A stretch of 64,000 bases of DNA, from NCBI GenBank assembly GCA_963735955.1, contig CAVTND010000003.1, positions 124,001 to 188,000 of the forward strand, read 5' to 3'. The notes beneath the pieces are model-generated. The model worked only from the letters and a program-made list of their open reading frames with translations. It had not been told where the DNA came from and made no database searches. Shown piece by piece: positions 10,184 through 18,120 of the stretch (positions within the stretch are counted from its first letter, which is position 1; every line of letters begins with the position of its first letter). The translations under genes and the position numbers were made by a program. The DNA comes from CAVTND01 sp963735955 (GTDB lineage: Bacteria > Pseudomonadota > Gammaproteobacteria > Burkholderiales > Burkholderiaceae_F).

Positions 10184-10554
10184 GGTTCGACGCCCAGCAG
10201 TCGACGAACGCACGCCGCCAGTTCCCTGGTCGAGAAGGGCTTCGTCATGTAGGCATCGGCACCAAGCGCCGTGCCCTTGGCGAGGTCGGTGTCGCGTCCC
10301 TTGGCAGAGAGCATCAGGATCTTCACCGCAGCGAGTGATTCGTCGGCGCGTACGGCCTGGCAGATCTCGAAACCACTCCTGCCCGGCATCATCACATCGA
10401 GCAGCACCAGATCGGGACGATCGCGCACGATGGCATCGAGCGCGGCCTGGCCGTCGCGCGCCACGCTCACCTCGTAGCCCTCGCGCTTCATGAGGAATTC
10501 GAGCGAAATGACGATGTTCGGTTCGTCATCCGCGATCAGAACTTTGCGACTCAT
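10180..10554 (-). CDS. Single-domain response regulator (receiver only)
   Basis: 124 aa, CheY-like receiver alone. The acidic pair D9/D10 (IADDEPN), the phosphoacceptor D53 (LLDVMMPG), a conserved Ser in MLSAKG and the Lys of TKPF are all present, so it should be phosphorylated. There is no DNA-binding domain. Its ATG overlaps the stop of the CrbS-like kinase gene as ATGA, and its stop overlaps the GTG of the exonuclease fusion, so kinase, receiver and fusion protein are probably translationally coupled. In Vibrio the kinase partner CrbR carries a LuxR-type output domain; here output must go through a protein partner, perhaps the neighbouring fusion (inference). Confidence 0.93.
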   Translation of the reverse strand: MSRKVLIADDEPNIVISLEFLMKREGYEVSVARDGQAALDAIVRDRPDLVLLDVMMPGRSGFEICQAVRADESLAAVKILMLSAKGRDTDLAKGTALGADAYMTKPFSTRELAACVRRLLGVEP

Positions 10555-13352
10555 GTCGAACGCTCCTCAGTTGACGCCGAGCCGGCCTTCGCAGCGCGAC
10601 GTCCGTCGCGCTGCGGCGGGTCGCCCTCCCGATTCGGCCATGGCAGGTCAAAACCGAAACATGCCCCTTGGCCCGGCTCGCTTCGCAACCACATGCGGCC
10701 CCCGAAATGCTCCACGATCTGGCGACTGATTGGCAGGCCCAGCCCAGTGCCTGGAGGTCGATTCGACGCATCCCCGCCCTGTCGGAACTTCTCGAACACC
10801 AGTGACTGCTGTTCGACCGGCACGCCGGGGCCATTGTCCTGCACTTCGACATGGACACCCTCATCATCGGCCGTCAGGCGCAAGTCCACGCGGCCACCCT
10901 CGCGCGGCATGAACTTGGCAGCATTTGACAACAGATTGAGCAACACCTGAGTCAGGCGGTCAGGGTCGGCGCGCAGCGGCCGCACCTGCTTGGGCAAGTG
11001 CAGCGTCACCTCGGCTCCGCGTTCGTGGAACAGTTCAGCGGTAGTCCGCACTGCCTGGGTGAGCAAGGCTGGCAAATCGATGTCGGTGTTGTGCCATTCG
11101 GCGTGACCCGATTCGATCTTGGCCATGTCAAGTACCTGGCTCACGAGTCGCGACAAGCGCTCGGTCTCGGCCACCACAATGCCAAGAAACTGCTGGCGCT
11201 GCCCGACGTCCATCTCGGCATCGTCAACCATCAACTCCGCGAGCGCGCGGATCGAGGTCAGCGGCGTGCGCAGCTCATGCGTCACTGACGACATGAAATC
11301 ATCCTTCAGTCGATCGAGGCTCGTCAGTTGTTCGTTGGCGGCGCGCAGTTCGGCGGTAGCGCGTTGCAGCGAGAGTGATTTTTCCTCCAGCTCGTGCGAA
11401 TAACGGCGCAGTTGCGACGCTTCGTCGAGCATGCGCATCACGTCGTCGAAGCCGAGCGCCTCTTCCTCCACGACCGAGGCGACCGTCACGCGTGCCGATG
11501 CGGCGCCGATCGCGCCGGCCAACTGCGTCTCGACGAATTGCACCAGTCGTGCATCGGGTTCGATCTGTTCGACGCGATCGACGCCGGCACGCCTCGCGTA
11601 GTCCTTGAACACGCGCTGCCCCGCGTCGCGGCCGACGAAGCGTTCGAGCAGTGACACGAGGTCCGCCACCTTGGCGCGGCCGCGCCAGAATATCGGCGTG
11701 GCGGCGCTGTCGCTGCGCCGGAAGACATCGACGAACAACAATGCCTGACTGGCGTCGCCCGCCGACGGCGTGCGCCAGAGTGAAACCGCTACATACGCAC
11801 CGGCATTCGCGAGCAGGCTCCAGAAGAGCGAATGCGTCAGCGCATCGAGCCGCGACAGTCCGAACAAACGCTCGGGCATCAGCCACTCCAGGTGCCAGGG
11901 ACCATGCTGGAGAAAGTCGGTCGCCAGCCATCCCGACTTGGCGATCGACGGCAGCATCAAGGTGTAGGTCCAGAGCGCAAATCCGAGTGCGAGCCCCGCG
12001 AGCGCGCCGCGTCGTGTGCCGCCCTTCCAGTACATGCCGCCGAGCATCGCAGGGGCGAACTGCGCCACCGCGGCAAAGCTGATCAGGCCGATGCTGACCA
12101 GCGCATACGCCTCGCCGGCGAGGCGGAAGTACAGGTAACCGAGCAGCAGCAGGCCGACGATCGCGGCGCGGCGGATCGCCAGCAGCACGCCGGTCAGGTC
12201 GCCAGCCTCGCGCGCCCCAAAGCGCCGCGTGCGCAGCAGCAACGGCATCACCAGGTCGTTGCACACCATCGTTGCCACCGCGATCGCCTCGACGATCACC
12301 ATGCCGGTGGCTGCCGAGAGTCCACCGATAAAGGCGAACAAGGCGAGGCCGTTCTGGCCATGCGCGAGCGGCAGCGACAGCACGAAAGTCTCGGGATCGC
12401 GCGCACCGAGGCCGAAGTGCAGCACCCCGCCGAGTGCGATCGGCAGCACGAACAGATTGATCAGCAAAAGGTAGAGCGGGAACGCCCACGCAGCGCGCTT
12501 GATATGTCGCTCGTCGACGTTCTCCACCACCAGGACCTGGAACTGGCGCGGCAGGAACAGTACCGACATCCCGGCGAGCAAGGTCAGCGCAAACCACTGT
12601 TCGTAGGCGAATGTGCCGCCCTGCGACGGGCTGAGCAGCTTCTTCAGCTCGGGCACTGCGGCGGCCCGGGTGAATATGTCGGTCGGTCCGTCGAACAGGC
12701 CCCAGGCGACGAACGCGCCAATTGCCGTGAACGCCACCAGCTTGACCACCGACTCGAAGGCGATCGCCGCAACCATGCCCTCGTGGCGCTCGGTGCTATC
12801 GAGATGGCGCGTTCCAAACACCATCGTGAAGCCGGCCAGTGCGAGCGCGAAGTAAAGCGTACTGTCGCTCCACCACGGCGTTGCAGCCGCTGGCGGCGCG
12901 CCGTGTGCCGTGGTCAGCAGGCCATAGCCACTCGCGATCGCTTTGAGCTGCAGTGCCATGTAGGGGACGATGCCGACCACGGTGATCAATGTCACCAGGC
13001 CGGCAAGCAGGGCACTCTTGCCGTATCGGCTTGCGATGAAGTCCGCGATCGACGTGATGCGGAAGGTGCGCGCAATGCGGACCATCTTGCGCACCAGCAT
13101 CCAGGCCAGCACCATCGCCAGCGTGGGACCAAGATAGATCGGCAGGAACCAGACGCCGGTCGTTGCGGCACGTCCGATGCTGCCGAAGTACGTCCACGCC
13201 GTGCAATACACGGCGATCGAAAGCGTATAGATCCAGGCGTTGCCGATCACCGAGCGCCCCTGCTGCGCACGACGATCGGCCCAGTACGCCACTGCGAAGA
13301 GCAGCGCGAGATAGGCGAACGACGCCGCGATAACGGTTGGGGCGGGCAGCAT
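10551..13352 (-). CDS. crbS: Sodium:solute symporter-sensor histidine kinase (CrbS-like)
   Basis: 933 aa from ATG 13352. Residues 1-about 525 form an SSS-type symporter fold with about 13 membrane segments (CTAWTYFGSIGRAATTGVWF near 50-69). A linker with coiled coil (about 650-680) leads to a complete histidine kinase: H692 in SSVTHELRTPLTSI, N-box LLNLLSNAAKF (about 805-815), DNGPGVP and GTGLGLPIS. The architecture is that of CrbS, which controls the acetate switch (acs) in Vibrio and Pseudomonas, and the adjacent ActP/DUF485 and DUF294 genes agree. The longer ORF upstream overlaps the small membrane protein gene and is rejected as start. Signal sensed: probably acetate or a related solute or its flux (inference). 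Confidence 0.92.
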   Translation of the reverse strand: MLPAPTVIAASFAYLALLFAVAYWADRRAQQGRSVIGNAWIYTLSIAVYCTAWTYFGSIGRAATTGVWFLPIYLGPTLAMVLAWMLVRKMVRIARTFRITSIADFIASRYGKSALLAGLVTLITVVGIVPYMALQLKAIASGYGLLTTAHGAPPAAATPWWSDSTLYFALALAGFTMVFGTRHLDSTERHEGMVAAIAFESVVKLVAFTAIGAFVAWGLFDGPTDIFTRAAAVPELKKLLSPSQGGTFAYEQWFALTLLAGMSVLFLPRQFQVLVVENVDERHIKRAAWAFPLYLLLINLFVLPIALGGVLHFGLGARDPETFVLSLPLAHGQNGLALFAFIGGLSAATGMVIVEAIAVATMVCNDLVMPLLLRTRRFGAREAGDLTGVLLAIRRAAIVGLLLLGYLYFRLAGEAYALVSIGLISFAAVAQFAPAMLGGMYWKGGTRRGALAGLALGFALWTYTLMLPSIAKSGWLATDFLQHGPWHLEWLMPERLFGLSRLDALTHSLFWSLLANAGAYVAVSLWRTPSAGDASQALLFVDVFRRSDSAATPIFWRGRAKVADLVSLLERFVGRDAGQRVFKDYARRAGVDRVEQIEPDARLVQFVETQLAGAIGAASARVTVASVVEEEALGFDDVMRMLDEASQLRRYSHELEEKSLSLQRATAELRAANEQLTSLDRLKDDFMSSVTHELRTPLTSIRALAELMVDDAEMDVGQRQQFLGIVVAETERLSRLVSQVLDMAKIESGHAEWHNTDIDLPALLTQAVRTTAELFHERGAEVTLHLPKQVRPLRADPDRLTQVLLNLLSNAAKFMPREGGRVDLRLTADDEGVHVEVQDNGPGVPVEQQSLVFEKFRQGGDASNRPPGTGLGLPISRQIVEHFGGRMWLRSEPGQGACFGFDLPWPNREGDPPQRDGRRAAKAGSASTEERST

Positions 13353-13354
13353 CG

Positions 13355-13555
13355 TCAGCGATCGTCTATGCGCTCCAGGATCCAACCCAGCCAGACGATC
13401 AGCGCGGCCCACGCAAGGAACAGCGCCGCAGGAAACAGTGGAATGCCGGCCACCGTGACATCTCGGTCCCACACGGCAAGCAACGGGAAGTTGAAGACGA
13501 GCCAGCCGGCGATAAACAGGGCCAGCAGGCGCTGGGCGGCGAGTCCCTGGAACAT
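13355..13555 (-). CDS. Small two-helix membrane protein upstream of the CrbS-like kinase
   Basis: 66 aa, MFQGLAAQRLLALFIAGWLV onward, with two hydrophobic segments (about 10-28 and 38-58) and a short charged tail. It ends 2 bp before the CrbS-like kinase start, so it should be co-translated with it. It resembles the small helper subunits that often precede SSS-type transporters, but I do not recognise a named family. A role in membrane insertion or stability of the symporter part of the kinase is inference from context only. Confidence 0.75.
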   Translation of the reverse strand: MFQGLAAQRLLALFIAGWLVFNFPLLAVWDRDVTVAGIPLFPAALFLAWAALIVWLGWILERIDDR

Positions 13556-13581
13556 GTTGCTCTCCTCGTGTTCGCTTGCCT

Positions 13582-14613
13582 TTACAAGGCCTCGAGCTTG
13601 AAGTGCCGACGCAGGAAGGCGCGGAGCCTTCGAACCGCGGCCATCGCATTCGTCAACTGCCCGCGTTGCACGGACCCAAGCTCAGACGGTCGCAGCAAAT
13701 TATCGGCCAGCCTGCCCTGCTTGCGCTGACGCAGCTGATGGTCGAGCTTAAGCGCCATTAGGAAATGCAGAGCATCAATCAACTCGCGCGCCATCGCCGC
13801 GTCCAGCGCTCCGCGCTCGACCAAGGCGCCAAGTCGCTGCACTGTGCCCAATGCCTGCACGCGGTACTGCAAGGTCAGCGCCCGCACGCCGTGGACGATC
13901 GGAAAGGTGCCGAGCTTCTTGAGGTCGAGTGCCCGCTCTTCGCGGCGCATCGTGAGCCGCGACCACCAGCCGCCGCCTTCGTCGAACTGGTCGGCGGGTG
14001 CGGCAAAGCGCGCCAGCAGCGCATCGTTTTCCGCGTAGATGCGGTCGAGGTAGGCACGCGCATCGCGCAACAGCTCGGCGTCGCCGGCCACCGGCGCGGC
14101 GTCGAGAAAGATCGCCAGGCGCAGCAGGCCTTCGGGATCGGCGCCGTAGATCCAGTCGCGCAGCGACTCGCGAAAGGCACCGAGTGACTGCCGCCAGAGC
14201 GGGTTGCTAAGCATGATGTCGCCCGGGCAGGGTGGATAGCCCAGTTCGCCAAGTGCCTGGCTGAAGCGGTCGGCCACCTCGGCCGTGGCGACGTGGTTCA
14301 CGCCGTCGCGCAACAACAGCGCGTTGTCCTGGTCGGTTTTCAGGACCTGCTCGCCGCGCCCTTCGCTGCCCATCACGATCAGGCAGCTGTTGTCGATCAG
14401 GCCGGCCGGCGCGAGCAGCGACCACAGGCGCGAAAACAGGCGCGTATTGAGCCGGCTCACCTCGCCGGCGATGCGATCGATCGGTGTGCCGTCGAGATGC
14501 CATTGCGCGACCAGCGTGTCGATACCAGCCGCGGCCGCTTTCAGTTCAGGCACCGATGCGGCCTGGCCGATCTGCGCCGCAATGTCGCGCGCTGGATCGA
14601 CTGCGGAGTTCAT
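13582..14613 (-). CDS. DUF294-type putative nucleotidyltransferase
   Basis: 343 aa. The motif MGSEGRGEQVLKTDQDNALL (about residues 80-100) is the GS-x-G-R-x-E ... T-D-x-D signature of DUF294 (GlnD-like) nucleotidyltransferase domains, and the rest matches the DUF294 C-terminal helical region. Relatives encoded beside ActP-like symporters usually carry N-terminal cNMP-binding and CBS domains; here only about 70 residues precede the catalytic motif, so those sensors are absent. By analogy with GlnD it may nucleotidylate a protein partner. It lies between the symporter gene and the CrbS-like kinase genes, 27 bp upstream of the small membrane protein gene. Confidence 0.88.
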   Translation of the reverse strand: MNSAVDPARDIAAQIGQAASVPELKAAAAGIDTLVAQWHLDGTPIDRIAGEVSRLNTRLFSRLWSLLAPAGLIDNSCLIVMGSEGRGEQVLKTDQDNALLLRDGVNHVATAEVADRFSQALGELGYPPCPGDIMLSNPLWRQSLGAFRESLRDWIYGADPEGLLRLAIFLDAAPVAGDAELLRDARAYLDRIYAENDALLARFAAPADQFDEGGGWWSRLTMRREERALDLKKLGTFPIVHGVRALTLQYRVQALGTVQRLGALVERGALDAAMARELIDALHFLMALKLDHQLRQRKQGRLADNLLRPSELGSVQRGQLTNAMAAVRRLRAFLRRHFKLEAL

Positions 14614-14646
14614 CGCAGCAATTCAGGCGCTGCAGGCAAGTGAATC

Positions 14647-14675
14647 GGGGCCGCAGACAAAGTGGCTGCGGCCCC
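14647..14675. terminator. Strong GC hairpin between the symporter and DUF294 genes
   Basis: A perfect 10-bp stem (GGGGCCGCAG at 14647-14656 with CTGCGGCCCC at 14666-14675) and a 9-nt loop lie 34 bp after the symporter stop. No run of T follows on the minus strand, so it is either an attenuating or 3'-end-protecting structure or a weak terminator that would lower expression of the downstream signalling genes relative to the transporter. Confidence 0.5.
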
Positions 14676-14708
14676 GTTCATGTGTCGAACCAGCTAGGCC
14701 AGCCTCGG

Positions 14709-16415
14709 TCAGTGCCCGCTTGCTCCCGACGCTCCAATGCCGGTTTCGGAGCGAATCTGCTGGGCGAGGAAACCCGCGCGATCTTCCTGCGCGCGCTTGC
14801 TGCGGTCGAGAATCGACACCAGCCAGATCGTGAGGAACGCAGCGGTCACCGAGAAGATGGCGGCCGAGTTATACGGGAACCAGGCCGAGCCTTTCGGGAA
14901 CTGCAATACCGCTTCCCAGACGCTGGCCGAGCCGATCGTCAGCGTTACCGCCAGTACGAGGCCGACGAAGCCACCAGTGACCGCACCCTTGGTGGTGCAG
15001 TCTTTCCACAGCACCGACATGAACAGCACCGGGAAGTTGGTCGAGGCTGCGATCACGAAGGCCAGCATCACCATGTAGGCCACGTTTTCCTTCTCGAACG
15101 CAATGCCGAGCACGACCGCAACGATGCCCAGGCACACAGTGGTGATCTTGGACACGCGCAGTTCCTGCGCCTGGTCCACCCGGCCATGCCGCCAGACCGA
15201 GGCATACAGGTCGTGCGACACCGCCGAAGCGCCCGACAGCGTCAGCCCGGCGACGACGGCCAGGATGGTCGCGAAGGCCACCGCCGAGATGAAGCCGAGG
15301 AACCAGTTGCCGCCGACGGCATTGGCCAAATGCACCGCCGCCATATTGCCGCCGCCCTTCAGGCCCTTGGCCAGCTCGCCACCGACAAAATACTCGGCCG
15401 GATTCGGGATCAGGTTGGTGATGGCGCCGAAGCCGATGATGAAGGTCAGGATGTAGAAATAGCCGATCCAGGTGGTCGCCCAGCCGACCGACTTGCGCGC
15501 TTCCTTGGCGCTGGGAACGGTGAAGAAGCGCATCAGGATGTGCGGCAGGCCGGCGGTGCCGAACATCAGCGCCATGCCGACCGAGATCGCCGAGATCGGG
15601 TCCTTGATCAGCGCCCCCGGCGCCATGATGGCATCCCCCTTGGAATGGATCTCCACCGCCTTGGCAAACATCGCCTCGGGCGAGAAGCCGAACTGCAGCA
15701 TCACCGCGAAGGCCATGAAGGTCGCGCCGCCGAGCAGCATGCAGGCCTTGATGATCTGGACCCAGGTCGTCGCGGTCATACCGCCGAACAGCACGTACAC
15801 CATCATGATCGAGCCGACCAGGATCTCGGCGTAGATGTAGTCCATGCCGAACAGGACCTTGATCAACTGCCCGGCGCCGACCATCTGCGCGATCATGTAG
15901 AAAGCCACCACGACCAGCGAGGCGCTGGCCGCGAAGACGCGGATCGGGGTCTGGCCGAAGCGGTAGCCGGCGACGTCGGCAAAGGTGAACTTGCCCAGGT
16001 TGCGCAGCCGCTCGGCCATCAGGAAGGTGATGATCGGCCAGCCGACCAGCCAGCCGATCGAGAAGATCAGGCCGTCGAAGCCGTTGGCGAAGACCAGCCC
16101 GGAGATGCCGAGGAAGGAGGCTGCCGACATGTAGTCGCCGGCAATCGCCAGGCCGTTCTGGAAACCGGTGATGCCGCCGCCCGCGGTGTAGAAATCGGCC
16201 GCGCTCTTGGTCCTGGCCGCCGCCCACTTCGTGATACCCAGCGTGAACAGCACGAAGATGCCGAACATGCCGATGGCGACCCAGTTGGTGGCCTGCTTGA
16301 CCGCCTGGCCGAGATCGGGCCCGGCCGCGAAGGCGGCTGCAACCAAGACCATCACGCCGGTCACGCCGAGCGCGAATTTGGTCAGCGCCTTGCCCTTGTT
16401 GGTGTCGAAATTCAT
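14709..16415 (-). CDS. actP: ActP-like sodium:solute (acetate/monocarboxylate) symporter
   Basis: 568 aa, about 13 membrane segments, SSS family. It begins MNFDTNKGKALTKFALGVTG and carries TKSAADFYTAGGGITGFQNG, GDYMSAASFLGISGL, YRFGQTPIRVFAAS and SAVAFATILAVVAGLTLSGA, all typical of ActP and the VC_2705-type symporters. Its ATG overlaps the stop of the DUF485 gene (ATGA at 16412-16415), the usual arrangement for this transporter pair. It should import acetate or another short monocarboxylate with sodium. The longer ORF reading is rejected because it would run through the DUF485 gene. Confidence 0.92.
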   Translation of the reverse strand: MNFDTNKGKALTKFALGVTGVMVLVAAAFAAGPDLGQAVKQATNWVAIGMFGIFVLFTLGITKWAAARTKSAADFYTAGGGITGFQNGLAIAGDYMSAASFLGISGLVFANGFDGLIFSIGWLVGWPIITFLMAERLRNLGKFTFADVAGYRFGQTPIRVFAASASLVVVAFYMIAQMVGAGQLIKVLFGMDYIYAEILVGSIMMVYVLFGGMTATTWVQIIKACMLLGGATFMAFAVMLQFGFSPEAMFAKAVEIHSKGDAIMAPGALIKDPISAISVGMALMFGTAGLPHILMRFFTVPSAKEARKSVGWATTWIGYFYILTFIIGFGAITNLIPNPAEYFVGGELAKGLKGGGNMAAVHLANAVGGNWFLGFISAVAFATILAVVAGLTLSGASAVSHDLYASVWRHGRVDQAQELRVSKITTVCLGIVAVVLGIAFEKENVAYMVMLAFVIAASTNFPVLFMSVLWKDCTTKGAVTGGFVGLVLAVTLTIGSASVWEAVLQFPKGSAWFPYNSAAIFSVTAAFLTIWLVSILDRSKRAQEDRAGFLAQQIRSETGIGASGASGH

Positions 16416-16720
16416 TTCAGCACGTCCTTGGCAATCTGCGCGGTCAGGTCGTCGAACTCGCTGTTCGCGCGCCTCACGTAAATGGCGGTGATGATGATGG
16501 TGAAGACGATGACACCGACGCCCAGGGGCATGCCCATTGTCATGACGCCGCCGCCGAGTTTCTGCGCGAGGAACGGCTTGTCGAACGCCACCAGGAGGAT
16601 GAAGCCGTAATACACGACCATTATCGCCAGCGTGAGCCACCAGCCAAAGCGTGAGCGCTTGGCTTTCAGCTCCTGGTACTTCGGATTGCTCGCAATCCGG
16701 CTAACCATGTCCTCTTGCAT
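16412..16720 (-). CDS. DUF485 (YjcH-like) membrane protein, symporter partner
   Basis: 102 aa from ATG 16720, chosen because GGGGGA lies 6 bp upstream; an in-frame ATG 21 bp earlier would put that site inside the gene. Conserved start (NPKYQELKAKRSRFGW) and two membrane helices (about 30-52 and 65-87) match DUF485 proteins, which precede actP-type symporters. First gene of the minus-strand acetate module; overlaps the symporter start by 4 bp. The 273 bp upstream, up to the AraC gene, should hold the promoter, but I see no convincing -35/-10 or sigma-54 site. Confidence 0.92.
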   Translation of the reverse strand: MQEDMVSRIASNPKYQELKAKRSRFGWWLTLAIMVVYYGFILLVAFDKPFLAQKLGGGVMTMGMPLGVGVIVFTIIITAIYVRRANSEFDDLTAQIAKDVLK

Positions 16721-16993
16721 GTTGTCCCCCACGTGAGTCAAGACGCCTTTGGCGCTGCGCTCGCATTTTCAATGCCTGACCAAGCCCTTGGCATGACGCA
16801 AGTCAAAGCAAAGAGGCTTGACACCACCGAATGCACTGAGCCGCAGCGAGTATGGGACAGAATTGGTCGCCGCACCATCCATGAACCAGCCAGCGAAATG
16901 CGCGCCGGAGCCAGCGCCAAGCAGGCTAAAGCTCAGTATCGCGCCCATGTGCCTCTGCAGCGCCCGCGGCACCCGCACGCTTCGCTTCCAGTC

Positions 16994-18001
16994 TTACCCG
17001 CCCTGCGTCAGGTCGCGTGCACGCCGCTGCGAGGGTGCGGCGCCGAACTGCTGCCGGTACCAACGCGAGAATCCGCTCGGGGCGGAAAAGCCGAGCAGCG
17101 ACGCCACCTCCGCCAGCGAACGGCGGCGGTCCTTGAGGTAGCGCTGCGCGAACTCGCGCCGCACGGTGTCGACGATGTCGGAAAAGGTTCGGCCGTCGCG
17201 CTGAAGATGGCGGTGGATCGTGCGCCGGTCGACACCGAGGTGCTGAGCAGCGCGGTCGATCGTGCAGTCCCCCGTGCCCAGCAGAGTCACGACCAGATCG
17301 CGCACCTGCGCTGTCATGTCCGGGGCTTCGGCCGGCTCGGTCTCGAGCATGCGCCGCGCGAGGCGCGCCATTTCCGGATCTGCATTCGGATTCCGGACCT
17401 CGAGGTCGCTATGGGCGCAGACGATGCCATTGAAGTCATGACCGAATTCCACGTTCGGGCCGAACACCCGTTCATGCACCTTGCGGTCGGCCGGCGCATC
17501 GTGGGCAAAGCAGACTCGCCGCGGTTTCCAGTCGGGTCCGAGAAAATTGCTCAGCATCCGGAATGCGACACCGATCGCAAGCTCAGTCGACTGCCGGACC
17601 GAGCCCGATCGACCCGCGATCAACTCCTCGCGCAGGACCACGACGTTCGCGGTCTCTTCGACCGTCAGGAACAGCGCTTCGTTGAGTTGCTTTCCATGGC
17701 GGATGAAGGCGTCGATCGCGAGCCGGAGCGTCGGCTGTTCGCGAATCAGCAGTCCGAGCGGCCCGAGGTTCGACAGGCGCCGCGCCTCCGCCATCAGCAG
17801 GCCGAAGGCCTCGTTGCCGCTTCGTTCGGCCGAGACCTCGAGCAACTGGCGGACCGCATCGAGCGGAATCCGGAGTTCCGGGTCCTCCAGGCAACGCGCC
17901 GGCAGCCCGAACTCGCGCAGCATCTGGCCGGGATCGAGCCCTAGCCGACGCGCGACGTCGGCGTAGTTGGTGAGGCTGGCGCTGCGAATGAGGACCGACA
18001 T
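16994..18001 (-). CDS. AraC-family transcriptional regulator with arabinose-binding-like N-terminal domain
   Basis: 335 aa. Residues 1-about 200 match the ligand-binding region found in OruR/ArgR-like AraC proteins (MSVLIRSASLTNYADVARRL; RRLSNLGPLGLLIREQPTL). The C-terminus has the double helix-turn-helix: TIDRAAQHLGVDRRTIHRHL and SLAEVASLLGFSAPSGFSRW followed by RQQFGAAPSQRR. It is divergent from an MFS transporter gene with 119 bp between the starts, so it very likely controls the catabolic cluster at 18121-25642 in response to its substrate. The effector is unknown. Confidence 0.92.
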   Translation of the reverse strand: MSVLIRSASLTNYADVARRLGLDPGQMLREFGLPARCLEDPELRIPLDAVRQLLEVSAERSGNEAFGLLMAEARRLSNLGPLGLLIREQPTLRLAIDAFIRHGKQLNEALFLTVEETANVVVLREELIAGRSGSVRQSTELAIGVAFRMLSNFLGPDWKPRRVCFAHDAPADRKVHERVFGPNVEFGHDFNGIVCAHSDLEVRNPNADPEMARLARRMLETEPAEAPDMTAQVRDLVVTLLGTGDCTIDRAAQHLGVDRRTIHRHLQRDGRTFSDIVDTVRREFAQRYLKDRRRSLAEVASLLGFSAPSGFSRWYRQQFGAAPSQRRARDLTQGG

Positions 18002-18012
18002 CGGATTTCGAT

Positions 18013-18041
18013 CATGTCCCGAAAAGAAAAGTCTATGTCAC
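18013..18041. promoter_or_regulatory. Candidate AraC-type operator: direct repeat 21 bp apart
   Basis: CATGTCCC at 18013-18020 and TATGTCAC at 18034-18041 share ATGTC(C/A)C in direct orientation with a 21-bp period, the usual spacing of AraC-family half-sites. They lie right at the start of the regulator gene and about 80-110 bp before the MFS start, a suitable place for control of both. The match is short and could be chance. Confidence 0.3.
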
Positions 18042-18120
18042 CTCGGAACAATCACCAAGGGGCACACATCCACACAATGCAGTCCTTCGCAGCGCCTCCC
18101 CGATACGGAACCCAAGCACC

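Noticed and set aside
11832..13601. 589-codon open frame on the plus strand opposite the CrbS-like kinase gene
   Set aside because: It is the antisense shadow of a GC-rich gene; its translation is Arg/Gln/His-rich without domains, whereas the minus strand encodes a full symporter-kinase.
14484..16481. 665-codon open frame on the plus strand opposite the symporter gene
   Set aside because: Low-complexity Asp/His/Arg-rich translation, typical antisense shadow; the minus strand encodes a clear SSS transporter.
16769..16978. 69-codon ORF on the minus strand between the AraC and DUF485 genes
   Set aside because: No ribosome-binding site or conserved feature; it covers the expected promoter region of the acetate module.
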